Assembly (NCBI RefSeq): GCF_021172065.1
Contig: NZ_CP087880.1
Span: 4,316,583-4,380,582 of the forward strand
Direction of reading: 5' to 3'
Origin: Pseudocitrobacter corydidari
Lineage (GTDB): Bacteria > Pseudomonadota > Gammaproteobacteria > Enterobacterales > Enterobacteriaceae
DNA: 64,000 nucleotides
Position numbers and translations under genes: made by a program. The notes under the pieces were generated by a model. That model was not told where the DNA came from and did not search any database. It worked only from the letters and a program-made list of their open reading frames with translations. Below, piece after piece: positions 8,768-19,632 of this stretch. Position 1 is the first letter of the stretch, and each line of letters opens with the position of its first letter.

Positions 8768-8807
8768 ACGGGACCTCGCAACGGTGAGCGTAAAGCCGCG
8801 TTGCAAC

Positions 8808-8819
8808 TGCTCTTTAACA
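8808..8819 (+). promoter_or_regulatory. rrn leader boxA antitermination site
   Basis: TGCTCTTTAACA matches the boxA element that binds NusB/S10 to make rRNA transcription resistant to Rho. It is preceded by a short GCAAC...GTTGC hairpin that fits boxB. Just downstream, 8826-8845 is complementary, with one mismatch, to 10512-10531 on the other side of 16S, forming the RNase III processing stem. Confidence 0.88.
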
Positions 8820-8947
8820 ATTTATCAGACAATCTGTGTGGGCACTCAATGATACGGATTCTTAACGTCGCAAGACGATAAATGAATACCAAGTCTCTGA
8901 GTGAACACGTAATTCATTACGAAGTTTAATTCACGAGCATCAAACTT

Positions 8948-10489
<1,542 letters not shown>

Positions 10490-10559
10490 CCTTAAAGAAC
10501 CGTTCCTTGAAGTGTCCACACAGATTGTCTGATGAAAATTAGCAGTAAAAAATCTCTGC

Positions 10560-10636
<77 letters not shown>

Positions 10637-10718
10637 AATTTCTGCTGATGCTGCGTTGCGGCGACACTCACATACTTCAGTATGCTTCGTGTCACCACGC
10701 CTTGCCTCAACAGAAATT
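10637..10718 (+). repeat. Long imperfect hairpin in the tRNA-Ile/tRNA-Ala spacer
   Basis: AATTTCTG at the left pairs with CAGAAATT at the right, and CATACT-TC-AGTATG forms a tight inner stem. CGACAC/GTGTC and GCG/CGC segments pair between these. The element fills nearly the whole spacer between the two tRNAs, which is longer than in E. coli rrnD. It probably folds in the precursor RNA and may be an inserted spacer stem-loop. Confidence 0.6.
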
Positions 10719-10739
10719 ACGGTCAGAGATAAAAACGAT

Positions 10740-10815
10740 GGGGCTATAGCTCAGCTGGGAGAGCGCCTGCTTTGCACGCAGGAGGTCTGCGGTTCGATCC
10801 CGCATAGCTCCACCA
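10740..10815 (+). tRNA. tRNA-Ala (anticodon TGC)
   Basis: This 76-base tRNA has the G3-U70-type acceptor stem GGGGCTA, anticodon loop TTTGCAC, T-loop GGTTCGATCC and an encoded CCA. It is the second spacer tRNA of the rRNA operon. Confidence 0.98.
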
Positions 10816-10875
10816 TCTTTACTGCAAAAAACAAGAAAACTTCAGAGTACACTGAATAAGTGTGCTGCGAAGTTT

Positions 10876-10887
10876 TGCTCTTTAAAA
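10876..10887 (+). promoter_or_regulatory. Spacer boxA antitermination site
   Basis: TGCTCTTTAAAA, between tRNA-Ala and 23S, repeats the leader boxA sequence. It fits the second boxA known in enterobacterial 16S-23S spacers, which renews antitermination before 23S is transcribed. Confidence 0.75.
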
Positions 10888-10992
10888 ATCTGGATCAAGC
10901 TGAAAATTGAAACGACACACTATTTAAGTGTGTTCGAGTCTCTCAAATTTTCGCAACACGATGGTGTTTTACGAAACATCTTCGGGTTGTGA

Positions 10993-13899
<2,907 letters not shown>

Positions 13900-13994
13900 A
13901 CAACGCCGAAGATGTTTTGGCGAAGAGACATCGATAAGTAAGCTTGATGACAGATTAAATTGACCGGCGATAAGCGGGTTAATACAACAGAATT

Positions 13995-14114
13995 TGCCTG
14001 GCGGCACTAGCGCGGTGGTCCCACCTGACCCCATGCCGAACTCAGAAGTGAAACGCCGTAGCGCCGATGGTAGTGTGGGGTCTCCCCATGCGAGAGTAGG
14101 GAACTGCCAGGCAT
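13995..14114 (+). rRNA. 5S ribosomal RNA, first copy
   Basis: This 120-base 5S RNA begins TGCCTGGCGGC and ends CTGCCAGGCAT. It lies 95 bases after 23S. Its terminal helix pairs GCCTGGC with GCCAGGC; the second copy differs at one base pair of this helix. Confidence 0.98.
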
Positions 14115-14126
14115 CAAATTTAGCGT

Positions 14127-14202
14127 GCTGATATGGCTCAGTTGGTAGAGCGCACCCTTGGTAAGGGTGAGGTCCCCAGTTCGACTCTGGGTATCAGCAC
14201 CA
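14127..14202 (+). tRNA. tRNA-Thr (anticodon GGT)
   Basis: This 76-base tRNA has acceptor GCTGATA/TATCAGC, anticodon loop TTGGTAA, T-loop GTTCGACTC and an encoded CCA. Its place between two 5S genes matches thrV of E. coli rrnD and identifies the locus. Confidence 0.98.
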
Positions 14203-14239
14203 CTTTTTCGGTTAAAGTTCGGCAGATTAGAAAAGAATT

Positions 14240-14359
14240 TGTCTGGCGGCAGTAGCGCGGTGGTCCCACCTGACCCCATGCCGAACTCAGAAGTGAAACG
14301 CCGTAGCGCCGATGGTAGTGTGGGGTCTCCCCATGCGAGAGTAGGGAACTGCCAGACAT
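14240..14359 (+). rRNA. 5S ribosomal RNA, second copy
   Basis: This 120-base 5S RNA begins TGTCTGGCGGC and ends CTGCCAGACAT. Compared with the first copy it carries C-to-T and G-to-A changes that restore pairing in the terminal helix, plus one change near position 13 (CAGTAGC instead of CACTAGC). It corresponds to rrfF of E. coli rrnD. Confidence 0.98.
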
Positions 14360-14370
14360 CAAATAAGCAG

Positions 14371-14397
14371 AAGGCCATCCGAAAGGATGGCCTTTTT
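14371..14397 (+). terminator. rRNA operon terminator
   Basis: AAGGCCATCC, a GAAA tetraloop and GGATGGCCTT form a ten-pair stem followed by a T-run. It lies 11 bases after the second 5S gene and fits the strong T1-type terminator of rRNA operons. Confidence 0.92.
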
Positions 14398-14417
14398 GCG
14401 TTGGAGCGAAAAACAAC

Positions 14418-14496
14418 GCCGGATGGCGGCTTCGCCTTATCCGGCCTACAGGTATGGTGCACATTGTAGGCCCGGTAAGCGCAAGCGCCACCGGGC
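14418..14496. repeat. REP (BIME) pair downstream of the rRNA operon
   Basis: Two REP sequences lie in opposite orientation. The first has core GCCGGATGGCGG...CCTTATCCGGC (14418-14449) and the second GGCCCGGTAAGCGCAAGC...CCACCGGGC (14466-14496), joined by a 16-base linker. REP pairs stabilise 3' mRNA ends and bind gyrase or IHF. A similar pair lies between tldD and aaeR. Confidence 0.85.
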
Positions 14497-14499
14497 AAC

Positions 14500-14548
14500 A
14501 CTGCCAGGCATCAAATAAGGATGGCCTTTTTGCGTTGGAGCGAAAAAA
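14500..14548 (+). pseudogene. Relic of a 5S 3' end fused to half of an rRNA terminator
   Basis: The stretch opens with ACTGCCAGGCATCAAATAA, matching the 3' end and flank of a 5S gene of the first-copy type. It continues directly with GGATGGCCTTTTTGCG and TTGGAGCGAAAAA, the right half and downstream flank of the terminator seen at 14385-14414. The left terminator arm is missing. It looks like the remnant of a further 5S-terminator unit after deletion between short repeats. Confidence 0.6.
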
Positions 14549-14561
14549 AACGGGATAGCAA

Positions 14562-15320
14562 TTAATGGATTACCTGCGATAAAAATGCGCGTGTACGCTC
14601 GGATTTCGGATGTGCAAAAAACTCATCCGGCGCTGCCTGCTCAACAATCTCTCCGCGATCCATAAATATCACCCGATCAGCGACGGTACGTGCGAAACCC
14701 ATCTCATGCGTGACACACAGCATCGTCATACCCGACTGCGCCAGTCCAATCATCGTATCCAGCACCTCTTTAACCATCTCCGGATCGAGCGCCGATGTCG
14801 GTTCATCAAACAGCATAATCTTGGGCTTCATGCACAGAGAACGGGCAATCGCGACGCGCTGCTGCTGCCCGCCGGATATCTGCCCGGGGAACTTATGCGC
14901 GTGCTCGGCAATTCTCACCCGTTCCAGATAATGCATTGCCAGCGCTTCAGCCTCTTTCTTTGGCATTTTATGCACCCAAATGGGTGCCAGCGTACAGTTT
15001 TGCAGAACGGTCAGATGCGGGAATAAGTTAAAGTGCTGGAACACCATGCCTACTTCCTGACGTACTTTCTCGATATTGCGCAGATCGTCGTTTAGCTCGA
15101 TCCCATCGACAATAATTCGCCCCTGCTGATGCTCCTCCAGGTGGTTGATGCAGCGAATGGTCGTTGATTTCCCGGAGCCCGAAGGCCCGCATAATACAAT
15201 GCGTTCACCCGGCCTCACTTTCAGATTAATGTCTTTTAAAACATGAAATTGCCCGTACCATTTATTCACATTTTCCAGCGTAATCATCGCGTCGGCGGGT
15301 TGCATCAAAATTTGGCTCAT
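14562..15320 (-). CDS. yhdZ: Amino-acid ABC transporter ATP-binding protein YhdZ (AapP/GlnQ type)
   Basis: YhdZ is the cytoplasmic ATPase of a polar/general amino-acid importer. The protein is 252 residues. The Walker A motif GPSGSGKST lies near residue 46, the Q-loop in GMVFQHFNLFPH, the ABC signature SGGQQQRVA near residue 148, Walker B LFDEPTSALDPE, and the H-loop VTHEMGFA. It is the last gene of the leftward yhdW-X-Y-Z operon, seven bases after yhdY, and ends against the rRNA operon remnant region. Confidence 0.95.
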   Translation of the reverse strand: MSQILMQPADAMITLENVNKWYGQFHVLKDINLKVRPGERIVLCGPSGSGKSTTIRCINHLEEHQQGRIIVDGIELNDDLRNIEKVRQEVGMVFQHFNLFPHLTVLQNCTLAPIWVHKMPKKEAEALAMHYLERVRIAEHAHKFPGQISGGQQQRVAIARSLCMKPKIMLFDEPTSALDPEMVKEVLDTMIGLAQSGMTMLCVTHEMGFARTVADRVIFMDRGEIVEQAAPDEFFAHPKSERTRAFLSQVIH

Positions 15321-15327
15321 AAATTCC

Positions 15328-16431
15328 TCAGTGCGGTGTACGCCCGGTGTGGAAGCGCTTTTCCAGGTACTGGCTATAGCGCGACATGCTAAAACAGAAG
15401 ATCCAGTAGATCAGTGCAGCGAAGACATATCCTTCGGTCGACATTCCCAGCCAGGCGGGATCGACGGTCGCTTGCTGTACGCTGCTGAAGAGATCAAACA
15501 GACCGATGATGATCACCAGGCTGGTATCCTTAAACAACGCAATGATGGTGTTCACCAGGCCCGGAATCACCAGTTTCAGCGCCTGTGGAAGAATGACCAG
15601 TCCCTGCATCCTCCAGTAGCCCAGCGCCAGCGACTCCGCCGCTTCATATTGCCCCTTTGGCAGCGCCTGAAGCCCGCCGCGTACCACTTCCGCAACGTAG
15701 GCTGACTGGAACAGGATCACACCGACCAATGCGCGAATCAGCTTATCGATACTGGTGCCTTCCGCCATAAAGAGCGGCAGCATGACCGAAGACATAAACA
15801 GAACCGTAATAAGCGGCACTCCGCGCCAGAACTCGATAAAAATTACCGACAGAATACGCACCACCGGCATCGTCGAGCGTCGGCCTAACGCAAGGAGGAT
15901 CCCGAGCGGCAGTGCCCCCGCGATGCCAACAGAGGCGATAATCAGCGTCAGCGTCAACCCGCCCCACTGGCGCGTCTCGACGCGATCCAGGCCGAAAATT
16001 CCGCCGTACAGTAGTCCCCAAACAACCAGCGGGTAGATAACCGCCCAGCCAGCAATGTAGCGCCCGCGCTGTGGCAGATTGCGCCAGAACATCAGCGCAA
16101 TGGAGAACAGGCCAATCAGCAGCGCCAGATTAATTCGCCAGCGCTGATCGTGCGGATAGAGGCCATACATAAACTGGCCAAAACGTTGGTGGATAAAGAC
16201 CCAGCACGCCCCGGCTTTCGTACAATCGGCGCGTGTCGTGCCAACCCAGTTGGCCTGCAAAAATGCCCAGTTCAGCAGCGGCGGAATTAACTGCCACATC
16301 AGCCACAGACAGAACAGCGTAAGCAGGCTATTCAGCCAGCTGGAGAACAGGTTTTTGCGCATCCAGACCAGCGGTCGCCAGGATGAAGCTGGCGTGGGCG
16401 GGACCGGATGCGATAACAGTGCTTTTGTCAT
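15328..16431 (-). CDS. yhdY: Amino-acid ABC transporter permease YhdY (AapM type)
   Basis: YhdY is one of two inner-membrane permeases of the yhd amino-acid importer. The chosen start gives 367 residues, the E. coli length; an ATG one codon upstream is only two bases from the AGGAG ribosome site and is less likely. Several hydrophobic segments precede the conserved EAA loop (EAAESLALGYWRMQGLVILPQALKLVIPG, about residues 285-313), the docking site for YhdZ. It follows yhdX by nine bases. Confidence 0.94.
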   Translation of the reverse strand: MTKALLSHPVPPTPASSWRPLVWMRKNLFSSWLNSLLTLFCLWLMWQLIPPLLNWAFLQANWVGTTRADCTKAGACWVFIHQRFGQFMYGLYPHDQRWRINLALLIGLFSIALMFWRNLPQRGRYIAGWAVIYPLVVWGLLYGGIFGLDRVETRQWGGLTLTLIIASVGIAGALPLGILLALGRRSTMPVVRILSVIFIEFWRGVPLITVLFMSSVMLPLFMAEGTSIDKLIRALVGVILFQSAYVAEVVRGGLQALPKGQYEAAESLALGYWRMQGLVILPQALKLVIPGLVNTIIALFKDTSLVIIIGLFDLFSSVQQATVDPAWLGMSTEGYVFAALIYWIFCFSMSRYSQYLEKRFHTGRTPH

Positions 16432-16440
16432 CATGGCTCC

Positions 16441-17622
16441 TTAACGCTCGACCAGGGCGATGCGGCGGTTATAGAGGTTCATCAGCAGGGAGATCGTCAG
16501 GCTGATAATCAGGTAAACCGACATAGTAATGGCGATGGTTTCAATCGCTTGTCCGGTCTGGTTGAGTACCGTTCCGGCAAACAGAGACACCATATCGGGA
16601 TAACCAATCGCTGCCGCTAAAGAGGAGTTCTTAACAATATTCAGATACTGGCTGGTGAGCGGCGGAATGATGACTCGCAGCGCCTGCGGGATGATCACCT
16701 GGCGTAGCGTGACCGGATTAGGCAGCCCCAGTGAACGCGCCGCTTCGTGCTGACCATAAGGCACCGCCTGAATACCCGCACGAATAATTTCCGCGATAAA
16801 CGCCGACGTATACACAGAGAGCGCCAGGGTGAGCGCTGCCAGCTCGGGGATAAGCGCCATGCCACCGCGGAAGTTAAACCCACGCAGTTCCGGCACATCC
16901 CAGTGCAATGCCGCGCCAAACAGCGCGTGAGCCAGAAGCGGTAAGCCAATAATGAGCGCCAGCGAAGCAGGCCAGGTACGGCGGAGTTGCCCCGTTTTGA
17001 TCTGACGTAATGTGTTATAGCGATACAGCCCGATGGAGACGGCGATAGCGACAATAATGGCCGCCAGAAACGCCAGCAGCCCTTCCCCTAACTGCGGTGC
17101 AGGAATATACAGCCCACGATTGCTGAGAAACAGCAGGTCAAAGGCGTTAACCGCCTGACGCGGCCCCGGCAGATTACGCAGTACGGCAAAGTACCAGAAG
17201 AAGATTTGCAGCAGTGGGGGAATATTGCGGAACGTCTCGATGTAAATCGTAGAGAGTTTGCGCAGCAACCAGTTATCCGACAAACGCGCCAGCCCGAGGA
17301 AAAAACCGAGTATCGAGGCGAAAACAATACAGAGGGCGGAAACCAGCAGTGTGTTCAGTAGCCCGACCAGAAACACCCGGCCATAGGTATCACCCTGCTG
17401 ATAATCAATGAGATGTTGGACGATACCAAACCCGGCGCTGCGATCGAGAAAAGCGAAGCCTGAGGTGATACCGCGGTTATTCAGGTTGGTAATCGTGTTG
17501 TGTATCAAATAGATGGCAATAGCGACAAGCGTCACTACGGCGATAATTTGAAACAGCCAGGCACGAACCGTGGGATTAGAAAAGGAGAGAGCTCCCTTTA
17601 CGGTTGGGTGACGATGGCGCAT
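16441..17622 (-). CDS. yhdX: Amino-acid ABC transporter permease YhdX (AapQ type)
   Basis: YhdX is the second inner-membrane permease of the importer, 393 residues as in E. coli. It has multiple hydrophobic spans and an EAA loop (EAARSLGLPNPVTLRQVIIPQALRVI, about residues 290-315). The fused extra periplasmic/linker region between early spans (residues 85-220) is typical of AapQ-like permeases, which are longer than HisQ/GlnP. It pairs with YhdY to form the channel. Confidence 0.94.
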   Translation of the reverse strand: MRHRHPTVKGALSFSNPTVRAWLFQIIAVVTLVAIAIYLIHNTITNLNNRGITSGFAFLDRSAGFGIVQHLIDYQQGDTYGRVFLVGLLNTLLVSALCIVFASILGFFLGLARLSDNWLLRKLSTIYIETFRNIPPLLQIFFWYFAVLRNLPGPRQAVNAFDLLFLSNRGLYIPAPQLGEGLLAFLAAIIVAIAVSIGLYRYNTLRQIKTGQLRRTWPASLALIIGLPLLAHALFGAALHWDVPELRGFNFRGGMALIPELAALTLALSVYTSAFIAEIIRAGIQAVPYGQHEAARSLGLPNPVTLRQVIIPQALRVIIPPLTSQYLNIVKNSSLAAAIGYPDMVSLFAGTVLNQTGQAIETIAITMSVYLIISLTISLLMNLYNRRIALVER

Positions 17623-17685
17623 AAAAAACCTCAGAACCAGAACGAAAATGTGGGCGCCGCAGCGCAGCGCCCGTTACTGCCGTGC

Positions 17686-18711
17686 TTAGCGTACTGGCGG
17701 AGCGTACTGAATCCCGCCATTGTTCCAGAGGTTGTTTTGCCCGCGTTTGATCTTCAGCGGGCTTTCCGATCCGACATTGCGCTCGAAGATCTCACCGTAG
17801 TTGCCGACCTGTTTCACAATGTTGTAAGCCCACTTATTATCGAGCTTAAGATCTTTACCGTAATCACCCTCTTTGCCTAACAGGTGCGCCATATCCGGCG
17901 TGGCAGGGCTGGCCGCTTTCTCGTCGACGTTCTTCGAGTTGATACCCATCTCTTCGGCGTTCAGCATGGCGAAAAGCGTCCAGCGAACGACGGAGAACCA
18001 TTCGTCATCGCCACGGCGCACTACTGGCCCGAGCGGCTCTTTTGAAATAACTTCAGGCAGTACAATCCACTCTGCCGGGTTACCCAGCTTGATGCGTAGC
18101 GCATAAAGTTGCGACTGGTCAGAGGCCAGCGTATCGCAGCGGCCTGACTCCAGGGCTTTTGCCGATTCATCAGAGCGGTCGAAGGTCACCGGTGTGTACT
18201 TCATGTTGTTGGCTTTGAAGTAGTCCGCCACGTTCAGTTCGGTATCGGTGCCTGCCTGAATACAAACCGTCGCGCCATCCAGCTCTTTCGCGCTTTTCAG
18301 GTCGGCTTTGTTATGGGTCAGGAAGCCAATGCCGTCGTAATAGGTTACGCCGGTGAACGACATCCCCATGCCAGCATCGCGCGAGGAGGTCCAGGTGGTA
18401 TTACGTGAGAGCAGGTCCACTTCACCCGATTGCAGCGCAGTGAAGCGTTCTTTGGCGGTGAGCGGGGTATATTTTACTTTGCTGGCATCACCAAAGACGG
18501 CTGCGGCGACCCCGCGACAGACATCTACGTCGATCCCGCTAAATTTGCCATCGGCATCGGCGTAAGAGAAGCCGGGAAGGCCGTCACTGATCCCACACTG
18601 GACGAACCCCTTTTTCTTAACTGCATCAAATGTGGTACCTGCATGTGCCTGATTCACAACCGCAAACAGCGCGCCGGCAGCGGCGAGGCTGGCTATCATT
18701 ATCTTTTTCAT
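17686..18711 (-). CDS. yhdW: Periplasmic amino-acid-binding protein YhdW (AapJ type)
   Basis: YhdW is the substrate-binding subunit of the importer. The protein is 341 residues. A Sec signal peptide (MKKIMIASLAAAGALFAVVNQAHA) ends with an AHA cleavage site at residue 24. The mature part is a type II periplasmic binding protein, with GFSYADADGKFSGIDVDVCRGVAAAVFG near the ligand cleft. It is the first gene of the operon, 63 bases before yhdX, and starts about 80 bases downstream of a predicted sigma-54 start site. The reading frame is intact. Confidence 0.95.
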   Translation of the reverse strand: MKKIMIASLAAAGALFAVVNQAHAGTTFDAVKKKGFVQCGISDGLPGFSYADADGKFSGIDVDVCRGVAAAVFGDASKVKYTPLTAKERFTALQSGEVDLLSRNTTWTSSRDAGMGMSFTGVTYYDGIGFLTHNKADLKSAKELDGATVCIQAGTDTELNVADYFKANNMKYTPVTFDRSDESAKALESGRCDTLASDQSQLYALRIKLGNPAEWIVLPEVISKEPLGPVVRRGDDEWFSVVRWTLFAMLNAEEMGINSKNVDEKAASPATPDMAHLLGKEGDYGKDLKLDNKWAYNIVKQVGNYGEIFERNVGSESPLKIKRGQNNLWNNGGIQYAPPVR

Positions 18712-18801
18712 AATGCATCCTGTGTGGCAGAAAATTATCTTTATAATTGACGTCTGGGAAACGCCTGAACCTGTCTGTCGTGATGGCTCTACTTTTTACT
18801 A

Positions 18802-18817
18802 AGCAAAGGTAGTGCCA
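18802..18817 (-). promoter_or_regulatory. Sigma-54 promoter of yhdWXYZ
   Basis: On the minus strand TGGCAC, five bases and TTGCT give the -24/-12 spacing of RpoN promoters, and the preceding base also fits (CTGGCAC). The predicted start is near 18791. The E. coli yhdWXYZ operon is known to belong to the nitrogen-limitation regulon, which supports the assignment. Confidence 0.82.
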
Positions 18818-18880
18818 GGTTTGCGCGAAGTAGTTACAGCGCAATATGTCTGAGTGTAGACAGGAAAAAATAAAATCAGC

Positions 18881-18925
18881 GCCCCGAAATAGTGCGAAAT
18901 TACAACGTAAGCCACATTTTGGCGC
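18881..18925 (-). promoter_or_regulatory. Paired NtrC-like enhancer sites upstream of yhdW
   Basis: Minus-strand GCACTATTTCGGGGC (18881-18895) and GCGCCAAAATGTGGC (18911-18925) each match about nine of eleven specified positions of the NtrC consensus GCACC-N4-TGGTGC. Their centres are 30 bases apart, about three helical turns, and lie near -97 and -127 from the predicted sigma-54 start. This is like the paired glnA enhancers. The rest of the 447-base yhdW-yhdV gap (to 19158) is AT-rich and shows no gene. Confidence 0.6.
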
Positions 18926-19130
18926 AAAATATTTTCTTTTTAACGGCAACAGTTCGCTAACAGTTTTGGCCGTGAATATAAGCAAACTGTAGGATGAATA
19001 GAATATGTGAAAAGCAACACGAATAATTGCAATGCGGCAATATTTAAGACAGCAGGATGTGATTAACTTCTATATGTATTTATTTATATAACGGCGGGAG
19101 CATAAAAAATTGCACCACAGAAAGGCAAAC

Positions 19131-19148
19131 GCGCGGCCAGGGCCGCGC
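19131..19148 (-). terminator. GC-rich hairpin after yhdV
   Basis: GCGCGGCC-AG-GGCCGCGC is a near-perfect eight-pair hairpin ten bases downstream of the yhdV stop. The following minus-strand bases are only moderately T-rich, so termination strength is uncertain. Confidence 0.5.
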
Positions 19149-19158
19149 GCGGAAAGCA

Positions 19159-19380
19159 TTATTTGGACAGGGCGATGATCCCCATCGTCAGGCCCGCCAC
19201 GGCGGCAGTCCCTACGGCGACAGCGCCGGCAGTCTCCCAGTTATCCTGAGTGGTGCCTTTCATGCAGGTATTGGTATGAACCAAACGTCCCTGGTCATCA
19301 TAGACCGGTACGCAGGGAGAATCGTGAGCACAACCTGCCAGCAACGCGGTAAGCAGTGCGACAGAAATTAATCTTTTCAT
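19159..19380 (-). CDS. yhdV: Small lipoprotein YhdV
   Basis: This 73-residue protein begins MKRLISVALLTALLAGCAHDS; LLAGC is a clear lipobox with acylated Cys at residue 17. A Cys-containing middle (PCVPVYDDQGRLVHTNTC) is followed by a C-terminal Gly/Ala hydrophobic segment (TAAVAGLTMGIIAL). It matches E. coli YhdV, an outer-membrane lipoprotein of unknown role. It lies between yhdW and acrF, as in E. coli, but its terminator-like hairpin and the acrF terminator suggest separate transcription. Confidence 0.9.
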   Translation of the reverse strand: MKRLISVALLTALLAGCAHDSPCVPVYDDQGRLVHTNTCMKGTTQDNWETAGAVAVGTAAVAGLTMGIIALSK

Positions 19381-19600
19381 GGTGTTACCTCAATAATCAC
19401 GCCTTCGTTTAATAAGTTGAATCCCTTATTAACGAACTCGCGGCTATTTTATCACTGGCGATAAAAAGACCATCATGCGGAATAATGTCAATTCATGTGA
19501 ATTGTAAACATAATGAAGAGAGAAGAATTTTATAGATTGTTTTTAAGAAAGAACGAATCACTATCTTATTAATTATTATAGTCTTCGGATTGCATAAAAA

Positions 19601-19620
19601 AAGGCGTCCGAAGACGCCTT
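19601..19620 (-). terminator. Terminator of acrEF
   Basis: AAGGCGTC, CGAA and GACGCCTT form an eight-pair stem with a tetraloop. On the minus strand it is followed by seven T residues, 12 bases beyond the acrF stop. Confidence 0.9.
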
Positions 19621-19632
19621 TATGTTTCAGCC

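Noticed and set aside
14418..14496. CRISPR-like or insertion-sequence end
   Set aside because: The repeats are two REP units in opposite orientation, without regular spacers, target duplications or a transposase.
14007..14501. Reading frames over the 5S genes, tRNA-Thr and REP region
   Set aside because: The DNA is explained by RNA genes; repeated peptide segments simply reflect the two 5S copies.
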